Below are positions 19,692-27,175 of a stretch of DNA of 64,000 nucleotides, one piece after another. The stretch comes from an uncultured Porphyromonadaceae bacterium (GTDB lineage: Bacteria; Bacteroidota; Bacteroidia; Bacteroidales; Muribaculaceae): NCBI GenBank assembly GCA_947175265.1, contig CAMWMD010000012.1, forward strand, positions 1-64,000, read 5' to 3'. The translations under genes and the position numbers were made by a program. Each line of letters opens with the position of its first letter. Position 1 is the stretch's first letter. A model generated the notes under the pieces. It saw only the letters and a list, made by a program, of their open reading frames with translations. It ran no database searches and had not been told where the DNA came from.

Positions 19692-20881
19692 TTTCTATTT
19701 TTATTTAATTTGGAGACAGCCTCCCGGAGACGGCTAAGAACTTCCTCGACTGTGCTGCGCGGTGCCGCTACATTCAGACGCATGAGCCCCGCGCCCTCCT
19801 TGCCGAACATCTCTCCGTCATTGAGCGCAACTCGGGCACCGTTTATGAAAAGGTCAAGAAGCTCTGCATGGCTCAATCCAAGTTCACGGCAATCAAGCCA
19901 CACCAGGAAAGAGGCATCCGGACGCAAGGCCTTCACTCCGGGAATATTTTCCCGGCAATAGTCTTCCGCGAAACGGATGTTATCCTCTACATAGCGTATC
20001 ATCTCCTTACGCCATTCCTCCCCCTCCCTATATGCCGCTATTGTCGCGATATGCGATAGCAGAGGGGCGTCACCGAACTCATTGGCTGCGAGCCAACCGT
20101 AGAATCTGTCTCTTATCCTTTTGTCCGGAACGACGGAGAACGAACTTACTATACCCGGTATGTTGAAGGTCTTTGACGGAGCACAGAACGTTATGCTGTT
20201 TGATGCCGCATCCTCGCTTACTGTCTGAAACGGCACATGCCGTTTTCCCCACAAAGCCATATCGGCATGTATCTCATCCGAGACGACAAGCAGTTTCTTC
20301 CTCTTACTTATTTCCGCAAGTCGCGCGAGTTCTTCTGCCGTCCACATCCTCCCGCCGGGATTGTGAGGATTTGACAGAAGTAGGAGTCCACCCTCCGTCT
20401 CGAGAGCCTCGAGCGAGTCATAGTCTATTTGATACCTGTGTTCCTCATCCTCAAGCATGGGGACGTTCACTACGTGACGACCGTTTTCTACAGCCGTGAT
20501 TCTGAAGGGATGATACACCGGAGGCATTATCACCACATCGTCTCCCGGTTTGGTAAATACGTTTATCACCATACCGATACCCTTCACAATACCGGGGATA
20601 TAGGAAATCCAATCAGGATTTATTTCCCAATCATGGAGTTTCCTCTCCCAGTCGATGATTGCCGGACGGTAATCGGCCGGCTCTATGGTATATCCCAATA
20701 TAGGGTTGCTTTCTATCCTGTCTATGAGCGCCTGACGTATGAAGTCCGGAGTCGCGAAATCCATATCTGCCACCCAGGCCGACAGCAAATCGGGTCGCCC
20801 GAAACGTTCCTGAAGGCTATCGGTCTTCAATGCTCCCGTTCCTCGGCGTTCTATCTCTTGATCAAAATCATATTTTCCCAT
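19688..20881 (-). CDS. PatB/MalY-type cystathionine beta-lyase
   Basis: PLP enzyme of 397 residues in the aminotransferase-like C-S lyase group. It begins YDFDQEIERRGTGALKTD, then WVADMDFATPDFI, typical of MalY/PatB. The PLP lysine is K237 in APSKTFNIPG and the C-terminal arginine lies in LRLNVAAPR-type context (MRLNVAAPRST). Between a cystathionine gamma-synthase-like gene and metF, it most likely cleaves cystathionine to homocysteine. It starts 16 bases after the upstream stop. Confidence 0.88.
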   Translation of the reverse strand: MGKYDFDQEIERRGTGALKTDSLQERFGRPDLLSAWVADMDFATPDFIRQALIDRIESNPILGYTIEPADYRPAIIDWERKLHDWEINPDWISYIPGIVKGIGMVINVFTKPGDDVVIMPPVYHPFRITAVENGRHVVNVPMLEDEEHRYQIDYDSLEALETEGGLLLLSNPHNPGGRMWTAEELARLAEISKRKKLLVVSDEIHADMALWGKRHVPFQTVSEDAASNSITFCAPSKTFNIPGIVSSFSVVPDKRIRDRFYGWLAANEFGDAPLLSHIATIAAYREGEEWRKEMIRYVEDNIRFAEDYCRENIPGVKALRPDASFLVWLDCRELGLSHAELLDLFINGARVALNDGEMFGKEGAGLMRLNVAAPRSTVEEVLSRLREAVSKLNKNRK

Positions 20882-20897
20882 GGCAATGCTAAAATTA

Positions 20898-22085
20898 TTA
20901 TTTTGAAGTCGCTGCAGCTATAGCCTGACTGAGGTCGGCATATATATCCTCCGGATCCTCAAGACCTATCGACAGACGGATGGTGGTGGGCTTTATGTCC
21001 ATTGCTGCTCTCTCTGCCTCGGAGAATGGCCCGAATATGGTGCTTGCCGGATGTATTGCAAGCGTACGGTTATCAAAAAGATTTGTCGCACGGTGTACCA
21101 GTTTCAAGGCGTTGATGAATTTGAAGCACTGCTCTGCATCAGCAAGTTCAAATGTGATCATTGCCCCTCCCCTGTCGCCATACAATTCCTTGAACAACGC
21201 ATGGTCGGGATGACTCTCAAGACCGGGATAGCCTATCCCTTTCACTCCCGGTGTCGATTCCAACTTCCTTGCGATTTTCATCGCCGAGTCCGACTGTCGG
21301 TCATAGCGCACATTCAATGTCTCCAGCCCAAGCGTCTGCATATAGGCGGCATGGGGGGTCATATACCCTCCGAGATTGAATATGGCGTCTTTTTTTATCA
21401 GCCGGGATATCTCGGGAAAATGACCGTAGTCAATGATCAGACCGCCGAGACTCGTTGCTCCCCCAGAGATATATTTTGTCGACGACACCACCTGGAAGTC
21501 TATGCCAAGTGATTCACCGTCAAATTGGGTGAAGGGTATCATAGTCGTGTCTGCTATCAATGGTATGCGGTAGGCAGCGGCTATTTTCGAAAGTTCCCTG
21601 ATATCCGCCACCTCAGTCTGCGGATTGGTTACGGTTTCCAAAAATATGCACGCCGTATTGCGGTCCACTACTTTCTCTACCAGTTGAGGGTCGGTAAGAT
21701 CGGTGAGACGTGCCTCTACTCCGAAGCGACGCAGAGTATTGGTCAGAAGGAGATAAGTGTTGCCAAAAAGATGGCGCGAACTGACAACATTCTGCCCTGC
21801 CTGCACCGTGGAGAGCAGCATCGCGCTGATGGCTGCCATTCCCGAGGTAAAGGCACTCACCTCCCGGGCACCAGTCAGTCCTCGTATGATTTCCTCAAAA
21901 TGAGTCACGGTAGGATTAAGCACCCTTGAATAGTCAGGAGCATTGGTCCTCCCACAGAATGCATCCGCCATGACCGCGGCATTGTCAAACTCGTAGGCCA
22001 TGGTATGATACACCGGCATTTGCAGAGCGTCAAAAGCATCTCTACGTTGATAGGGTGTATGGATGGCTCTTGTTGTTTCCTTCAT
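20898..22085 (-). CDS. Cys/Met-metabolism PLP enzyme (cystathionine gamma-synthase / O-acetylhomoserine sulfhydrylase family)
   Basis: A gamma-family PLP enzyme of 395 residues. Visible features are the substrate-binding tyrosine/arginine segment YSRVLNPTV, the GMAAISAMLL phosphate-binding stretch, and the PLP lysine K204 in SSTKYISGGATS. It makes cystathionine or homocysteine from an activated homoserine. Choosing between gamma-synthase and sulfhydrylase from sequence alone is unsafe; the lyase gene next to it favours transsulfuration, while the FTSGMAA and LFDNRTLAIHPAST blocks are also usual in O-acetylhomoserine sulfhydrylases. It is the first gene of the methionine run and has its own promoter and a structured leader. 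Confidence 0.88.
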   Translation of the reverse strand: MKETTRAIHTPYQRRDAFDALQMPVYHTMAYEFDNAAVMADAFCGRTNAPDYSRVLNPTVTHFEEIIRGLTGAREVSAFTSGMAAISAMLLSTVQAGQNVVSSRHLFGNTYLLLTNTLRRFGVEARLTDLTDPQLVEKVVDRNTACIFLETVTNPQTEVADIRELSKIAAAYRIPLIADTTMIPFTQFDGESLGIDFQVVSSTKYISGGATSLGGLIIDYGHFPEISRLIKKDAIFNLGGYMTPHAAYMQTLGLETLNVRYDRQSDSAMKIARKLESTPGVKGIGYPGLESHPDHALFKELYGDRGGAMITFELADAEQCFKFINALKLVHRATNLFDNRTLAIHPASTIFGPFSEAERAAMDIKPTTIRLSIGLEDPEDIYADLSQAIAAATSK

Positions 22086-22182
22086 GATGATTTTTTTCTG
22101 CGTTTCCCGGAGCTGAAAAGCTACCTCCGGAATTGGTTGATTACACTCTCCCGCGGAAGCGATTGACGCGAGAGCGAAAATA
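22086..22182 (-). promoter_or_regulatory. Structured 5' leader of the methionine/aromatic gene run
   Basis: The roughly 97-base leader between the predicted start of transcription and the first ATG folds into two hairpins. P1 (22144-22176) pairs CGCTCTC with GAGAGTG, then GCG with CGC after a two-base bulge. P2 (22107-22130) pairs CCGGAG with CTCCGG around an AGCT-TTTC-AG interior. P2 ends about 21 bases before the start codon and has no T-run, so control of translation would be more likely than attenuation. A SAM-sensing RNA would make sense here, but I cannot match a known class. Confidence 0.4.
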
Positions 22183-22187
22183 TTCTA

Positions 22188-22195
22188 CAAAGTTA
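22188..22195 (-). promoter_or_regulatory. -7 box of the methionine/aromatic gene run
   Basis: TAACTTTG on the minus strand matches TAnnTTTG exactly. Transcription would start a few bases upstream of the first leader hairpin. Confidence 0.65.
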
Positions 22196-22230
22196 ACGTT
22201 TTACGTTCAAAAAACCATGCTGAAAGTGTA

Positions 22231-22275
22231 AAAAAAATAAAAATCACGCCCTATTTATGCAATAAGACGTGATTT
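22231..22275 (-). terminator. Terminator of the histidine phosphatase gene
   Basis: Arms AAATCACG and CGTGATTT (22241-22248 and 22268-22275) followed on the minus strand by TTATTTTTTTT. It separates the phosphatase gene from the methionine promoter. Confidence 0.7.
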
Positions 22276-22321
22276 ATTTGTATATTTATAATAAAAACTT
22301 ACCTTTTATATCGGCTTTCCT

Positions 22322-23689
22322 TTATTTTATATCATCAAGAACCGGATTGGGTGTGGTGTAATCCTTTATCTTGTCCATATAATATTTCCGGAAATCATTC
22401 CATTTGTAGTACGGTCCGTTCTCGCGGTCAAGAGGAAGAGTCATCTCACGTTCGTTGAGAAGAACCTTGACGAGCACGTCGTCTGTCCCTGTCGTTCCGG
22501 GTTTACGGTAAAATATCATCTGGATATTACCCGCCATGGGCACTGCAAGATATTCATGCCACCCTGATTCCGCCACCATCTCAAGATCATTGATCTCTTC
22601 TCCGAAGTTATTCAACTCCAACAGACAGGAAAGTGGCATGACGATTGTATCATGGCCATATCGGAGATTGACGCTGGGGGTTGTTGAGTTCATGGCCGTG
22701 TCTGCACTCTCTATAATATTGTTGAGCACATTCGCCTGTGAGAATGGAACACGGTTGTTGGTGAGTTTGGAGTTACCGCTGCGCAGGAACCAGTTGACAT
22801 TGCGGACCGCCCACTGCTCCTGAACCTCCTCCGGTGTGAACACCTCTTCAGCAAGCCAAGGTTGCGTCGAGTGGCTCTGCGCATTTATCAGCACTGAGAA
22901 AAGAGAGGGGAAAAGCTTATCACTTATGCTGTCGCGTGCATATTCGGGATCATTTATGAGTTTCTTGAGATACTCCCCTTTGTTGGCATGGCGTTTGTTG
23001 AATGCTTTTTGGGCCGCTACCACTTCCGGTGTCTTACGGAGATCGTATGCCACTGTGTCATCATAATCCATATACCACATTGTAGCGCGACTTGCATCTG
23101 TCTTCACATTGATATCCGGTACAACTGCCTGTATACCGTTCAATCCGTTGAACATGGAGAGAATCGAGCGTATTATCACCGTGGATTTCGCATCTATATT
23201 GGTTTCCGGTGTGAAGACTTCAGGATAATTGGTAGCCATACGCTTCCCTATACCCTTATGCTGGAGAGCACCGTTGTCTGAGAGTTCACCCTCCCGCTTC
23301 TGAACGTCTTCCCTAATCTGCTTTACGGCCTCAAACGTCCTCTTCCCGAGAGGAGTGAGTTTCCCTGCCTTATCTGCCTTATTCAGGATTTCGTATGCCC
23401 TGTCATACTGCTTGTAACCGATGAGCCATCGTGAGCCGTGGCGGCCGTAATGCTCGATATGGAAAGGCTTGTAACCTTCCGGAGCCGGTGTAAGGGTCGG
23501 TGGAGTCTCATTGAGCCAAGGGTAACAATGATAGTTTCCTCCGCTCTGACGGTAGGTGACATCTGCTTCGGTCAGGGTCTTGACCGGCTGGTTGACTACT
23601 TCCGGCTTCTTTTTCTTTGCATTGATACCGGTTGCCCCCATAACAAGGGCGAGAGTCAGAATCGAAGTGCTGATAAGGTTTTTCTTCAT
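22322..23689 (-). CDS. Secreted histidine acid phosphatase (phytase/MINPP-like clan)
   Basis: A 455-residue exported phosphomonoesterase. Residues 1-24 form a signal peptide ending in GATGINA, followed by a lysine patch. The histidine-phosphatase signature is HYGRHGSRW with the phospho-accepting H84, and the proton-donor pair H346-D347 sits in RYGHDTIVMP. Substrates of this clan include inositol phosphates and other phosphate esters; the exact one is unknown. Export implies phosphate scavenging in the periplasm or at the surface. It is monocistronic, with a promoter at 23752-23759 and a terminator at 22231-22275. Confidence 0.85.
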   Translation of the reverse strand: MKKNLISTSILTLALVMGATGINAKKKKPEVVNQPVKTLTEADVTYRQSGGNYHCYPWLNETPPTLTPAPEGYKPFHIEHYGRHGSRWLIGYKQYDRAYEILNKADKAGKLTPLGKRTFEAVKQIREDVQKREGELSDNGALQHKGIGKRMATNYPEVFTPETNIDAKSTVIIRSILSMFNGLNGIQAVVPDINVKTDASRATMWYMDYDDTVAYDLRKTPEVVAAQKAFNKRHANKGEYLKKLINDPEYARDSISDKLFPSLFSVLINAQSHSTQPWLAEEVFTPEEVQEQWAVRNVNWFLRSGNSKLTNNRVPFSQANVLNNIIESADTAMNSTTPSVNLRYGHDTIVMPLSCLLELNNFGEEINDLEMVAESGWHEYLAVPMAGNIQMIFYRKPGTTGTDDVLVKVLLNEREMTLPLDRENGPYYKWNDFRKYYMDKIKDYTTPNPVLDDIK

Positions 23690-23751
23690 GTCTGTATTTT
23701 CAAGGTTAGATTTTTACCGCCGTCGTTTTTACGGCATTTAATTTCACGTCC

Positions 23752-23759
23752 CAAATTTA
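23752..23759 (-). promoter_or_regulatory. -7 box of the histidine phosphatase gene
   Basis: TAAATTTG on the minus strand, 62 bases before the ATG. A small GCCGT/ACGGC hairpin lies in the leader. Confidence 0.6.
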
Positions 23760-23854
23760 CGAATTATTCCTCAATTATACAAATATACTATTACCCCCTT
23801 ATATTGCTGCTCTTTAAAAATTTCAATACTGATGATTTTTCTTCCCTTATGCTT

Positions 23855-24240
23855 TTATTGAGCGTCTAAACATGTAAGCACCTGAAGATGATTATATTCG
23901 CGTGGTAGTGACCATACACCTTTACCCCCTTTCGAAGGTGCCTGTGGTGCATAATCCCAGTAATTGACCCATCCTAATGTCACGGAATTGCCTTTCGCAT
24001 CATCATAGTCCTGAAATACTCGCGATGCGTAATAATCCAGACCATCGTCAACATACAGAGGCTCTGAATAAGGATGATCGGGATAAGATCCTCAGATTCG
24101 GCTCCTCCCCAACTGTAGGCAAGGTAACGCCCGTCTCTCTTGACAAGTCCGCATGGATCGCCTATCCACCTGTGGGAAGGGGTAAAATGATATTGCGGAC
24201 GATAGGGTTCTTGGTAAAGAGAATAAAATACTCCCTCCCG
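23855..24240 (-). pseudogene. Remnant of a glycoside hydrolase family 32 (levanase/fructanase) gene
   Basis: Two separated stretches of a GH32 enzyme are readable on the minus strand in different frames. From ~24237 to ~24085: [20 protein letters not shown], then [18 protein letters not shown]. This is the family's N-terminal block, with the nucleophile aspartate in the WINDPNG-like motif (WIGDPCGL). From ~24080 to 23855 in another frame: [17 protein letters not shown], then LGWVNYWDYA and VWSLPREYNHLQ, matching the conserved DYYA...GWMNNW...SLPREL region and ending at a stop. About 200 residues between them and the whole C-terminal beta-sandwich are missing, and no start or signal peptide is visible. 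It is a non-functional fragment left by deletion and frameshift. Confidence 0.75.
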
Positions 24241-24317
24241 GGAATACTTTTAAATTAAAGCGTCGTAGTTTATAGCGAATTTATTTAGTTTCAAATTGAT
24301 TTCTAATAAATATTGAT

Positions 24318-24325
24318 TAATTTTG
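24318..24325 (+). promoter_or_regulatory. -7 box of the SNF symporter gene
   Basis: TAATTTTG followed by CA, 32 bases before the ATG at 24358. Confidence 0.65.
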
Positions 24326-24357
24326 CAGTTTCAAACAACTGTATGAATATTTCTTAA

Positions 24358-25707
24358 ATGGAAGATAACACAAACAGAGCGGTTTTCGCTTCTAAATTCG
24401 CTGCGATAGCCACAACTGTCGGGTCGGCTGTTGGACTTGGCAATATATGGCGATTCCCCTATGAGGCCGGTGTACACGGCGGGGGCGCTTTTATGATTTG
24501 CTACATGATTTTCGCTTTCCTAATCGGTGTGCCTGTGCTTTGCGCTGAATACAGTATGGGAAGAGCGACAAGAAGTAATATTTTCGGCGCTTACGCCAAA
24601 CTCGCGCCTGGAAAGAATTTCCATTTCGCCGGATACCTCGGTATCATTGCTTCTCTACTCATCCTGAGTTTCTATTCTGTTGTGGCCGGGTGGACCGTGG
24701 AATATTGCCTCGCTTCGATTTCCGGGCAATTGGATTTTTCTGACAAAGAGGTGGGACATACCCAGTTCCTTGCACTAACAACCGGTTGGAGACCTCTGAT
24801 CTGGACCATACTTTTCCTTTTGGTCAATAATTTCATTCTCATCAGAGGTGTGACTAAAGGTATTGAGCGTGCTTCAAATATTCTAATGCCGATCCTTTTC
24901 CTCCTTCTCATTGCATTCTGCATCAATTCTATCACTCTCCCGGGTTGTGCCGAGGGTCTCTCTTTCCTTTTCAAACCCGATTTCAGCAAGATTAACTCTT
25001 CTGTACTTTTGGGAGCCCTCGGTCAGGCGTTCTTTTCAATGAGCCTCGGATTGGGGTGCATGATGACCTACGCTTCATATTTTACGAAAGAGACTCGGTT
25101 GGGTCGTACCGCACTGATCACCTCAATTCTTGACACTCTTGTGGCCATATTGGCCGGAATCATCATATTTCCCGCTGTCTTCTCTTTCGGCCTTTCTCCC
25201 GAAGCCGGCCCGACTTTGGTTTTCGAGGTCCTCCCTTACATATTTAATCAACTCCCGGCCGGTACCCTTTGGTCAACATTTTTCTTTCTCCTGCTATTCC
25301 TCGCTTCACTCACCTCTACCGTATCGATGAGTGAGATCTCAATCACATTCTTTTGTGAGGAGAAAAAGATGTCAAGGAGAAAAGCCACTCTTTGCTCTGC
25401 CTTCATCAGCGTTTTCGGAGGTTTGCTGTGTGCCTTAAGTTTCGGTCCTTTGTCGGAAACCAAAATATTCGGAATGACTTTCTTCAACCTCTTTGACTAC
25501 ATATCCTCTAACGTCTGTCTTCCTATAGGTGGTATGGTCTGTTCTTTCTTTGTCGGTTGGCTTATGGACAGGAAGATTCTCAAAAGCGAATTGACCAACA
25601 ACGGCAAATATCGAATGGCGGTTCTCCCTATCCTCGTATTCTTCCTCAAATGGATTTGCCCGGCTGCTATTTTCCTTGTCTTCCTCAATTCCATCGGTAT
25701 AATATGA
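24358..25707 (+). CDS. Sodium-dependent transporter of the SNF (neurotransmitter:sodium symporter) family
   Basis: Inner-membrane Na+-coupled transporter of the LeuT-like family, likely carrying an amino acid. The N-terminal FASKFAAIATTVGSAVGLGN followed by IWRFPYEAG is the unwound TM1 substrate/sodium site. About eleven to twelve hydrophobic segments fill the 449 residues, which is normal for prokaryotic members. The real substrate cannot be deduced. It is transcribed alone between a -7 box at 24318-24325 and a strong terminator at 25734-25780. Confidence 0.92.
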   Translation: MEDNTNRAVFASKFAAIATTVGSAVGLGNIWRFPYEAGVHGGGAFMICYMIFAFLIGVPVLCAEYSMGRATRSNIFGAYAKLAPGKNFHFAGYLGIIASLLILSFYSVVAGWTVEYCLASISGQLDFSDKEVGHTQFLALTTGWRPLIWTILFLLVNNFILIRGVTKGIERASNILMPILFLLLIAFCINSITLPGCAEGLSFLFKPDFSKINSSVLLGALGQAFFSMSLGLGCMMTYASYFTKETRLGRTALITSILDTLVAILAGIIIFPAVFSFGLSPEAGPTLVFEVLPYIFNQLPAGTLWSTFFFLLLFLASLTSTVSMSEISITFFCEEKKMSRRKATLCSAFISVFGGLLCALSFGPLSETKIFGMTFFNLFDYISSNVCLPIGGMVCSFFVGWLMDRKILKSELTNNGKYRMAVLPILVFFLKWICPAAIFLVFLNSIGII

Positions 25708-25733
25708 AATGGATTTACCAAATCCGGATATAA

Positions 25734-25780
25734 AAAAACAAAATCCGACCATTCGAGATAATTGGTCGGATTTTGTTTTT
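25734..25780. terminator. Bidirectional terminator after the SNF gene
   Basis: Arms of 18 bases (25734-25751 and 25763-25780) are perfectly complementary, with an A-run outside the left arm and a T-run in the right arm. It lies between convergent genes. Confidence 0.85.
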
Positions 25781-25804
25781 TATCCTCTTCTTGCATGATG
25801 TGTC

Positions 25805-27160
25805 TCAGGGCATGTTGCCAGTGCTTATCCTATTTCTCTTCTCTCTGAATGTCATGAGCCATAATAGCATTATCACAAATGAATAGGCCGAAAATATCAA
25901 CCATGGCCATTCCCACTCTCCCATGAATAGGCGCATTGTCTTTCCTGTCACCTCCGATGTCACCATCTCCCAACGGCACCAGTGATTCACTATCGCTCCT
26001 GCACAAAGCGTTCCGGAAGTAGCGCCGATACCGTTGCTCATAAACATCATCAGTCCTTGTGCGAAACCCTTCATCCCCTCAGGCGATATTTTCTGTATGT
26101 GGATATGACCGGCAATGGTTATAAAATTGAATGCTATTCCATACATTATCATCGAACCTACCAAAAGCCACACACCTCCTGACGGATTACCGAAACCGAA
26201 CATCAGGAAACGTAATGACCACGCCAGTAGACCAAGAGCGTACACTCCACGTATTCCCGCATTGCCGAGCATGAAACCTACTAAAAGAATACATGCGGCT
26301 TCCGAGATCTGTGACAAGGAGAACAACATTGTTGCATTCCCGGAGGCAAGGGAGCGTGAATATTCCTCTATCCCCATGAAATGGGTGATGAAGGGGGTGG
26401 CATATCCATTTGATATTTGAAGGCATACTCCCGAGAATATCACGAATACAAGAAATGTCGTCATACCCTTTGTTCCGAACATTATACGGAGAGATTCTCT
26501 GAATCCGATATGATGTTCCCCCTCCTCCTTACGGACATACCCATCTTTTATCCTTGGAATACTGAATGTGTAGATCCCGGTGACCACACACACTATACCG
26601 CTGCACAACAACTGCATGGCATTGTATTGAAATCTTAATGACGAGGCTTCATTAGAGTCAGACAGAGTGAAACCAAGATGTCCGTTTTGCCAATAGGCTG
26701 AATTGACAAACCACATGGCTGCCACGAATCCTACCGTTCCCCATATCCTTATTCCCGGAAATGCCTTAGCCGTATCAAGCCCCCGGTTTGTGAGGATACC
26801 GAATGTTGATGTATTGGCCAGTGCCATGGTCGGCATATAAAGGCCCAGGAATAAAAGATAAAGCGGATAGAGCACCTTAAATTCAAGATGCGTATGTGTC
26901 ATTCCGTAACGCCACATCATGAACATGACGATACCTCCGCCGAAGTGGCATAACGACAGGAGGAGTTCTGGCCGTCCGCTCCTGTCGGCCATACGTCCGA
27001 ACAAAGGGGGTGTCAATATGGAGACGATCCCAATCGCTGCATAAAACCAGGCTATGTCGCCTCCCAATCCCCCGGCTCCCAAGAATTGTCCGAGACACGT
27101 GAGGTAACATCCCCATATCCCGAATTGAAGAAAATACAGTATCGCAAGACGTAGTTTCAT
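25805..27160 (-). CDS. MFS permease of the nucleoside:H+ symporter (NupG-like) type
   Basis: A 451-residue inner-membrane protein with about twelve hydrophobic segments. The N-terminal LRLAILYFLQFGIWGCYLT, the ADRSGRPELLLSLCHFGGG loop, the FPGIRIWGTVGF segment and the general layout resemble NupG/XapB nucleoside transporters. The gene starts 15 bases after a TonB-dependent receptor gene, so the two likely move the same small molecule across outer and inner membranes. A nucleoside is the best guess from the permease, but related MFS proteins carry other solutes. Confidence 0.7.
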   Translation of the reverse strand: MKLRLAILYFLQFGIWGCYLTCLGQFLGAGGLGGDIAWFYAAIGIVSILTPPLFGRMADRSGRPELLLSLCHFGGGIVMFMMWRYGMTHTHLEFKVLYPLYLLFLGLYMPTMALANTSTFGILTNRGLDTAKAFPGIRIWGTVGFVAAMWFVNSAYWQNGHLGFTLSDSNEASSLRFQYNAMQLLCSGIVCVVTGIYTFSIPRIKDGYVRKEEGEHHIGFRESLRIMFGTKGMTTFLVFVIFSGVCLQISNGYATPFITHFMGIEEYSRSLASGNATMLFSLSQISEAACILLVGFMLGNAGIRGVYALGLLAWSLRFLMFGFGNPSGGVWLLVGSMIMYGIAFNFITIAGHIHIQKISPEGMKGFAQGLMMFMSNGIGATSGTLCAGAIVNHWCRWEMVTSEVTGKTMRLFMGEWEWPWLIFSAYSFVIMLLWLMTFREKRNRISTGNMP

Positions 27161-27175
27161 GTAGGATTATACTTT

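Noticed and set aside
22086-22182. Naming the methionine leader a SAM-II or SAM-V riboswitch
   Set aside because: Only a short GTAGCT match is shared; the pseudoknot layout and conserved A-rich loop of those classes were not found, so it is left as an unassigned structured leader.
23977-24258. Plus-strand ORF of 93 codons in the gap before the SNF gene
   Set aside because: It is antisense to readable GH32 blocks, has no homologue-like features and no -7 box at a suitable distance.
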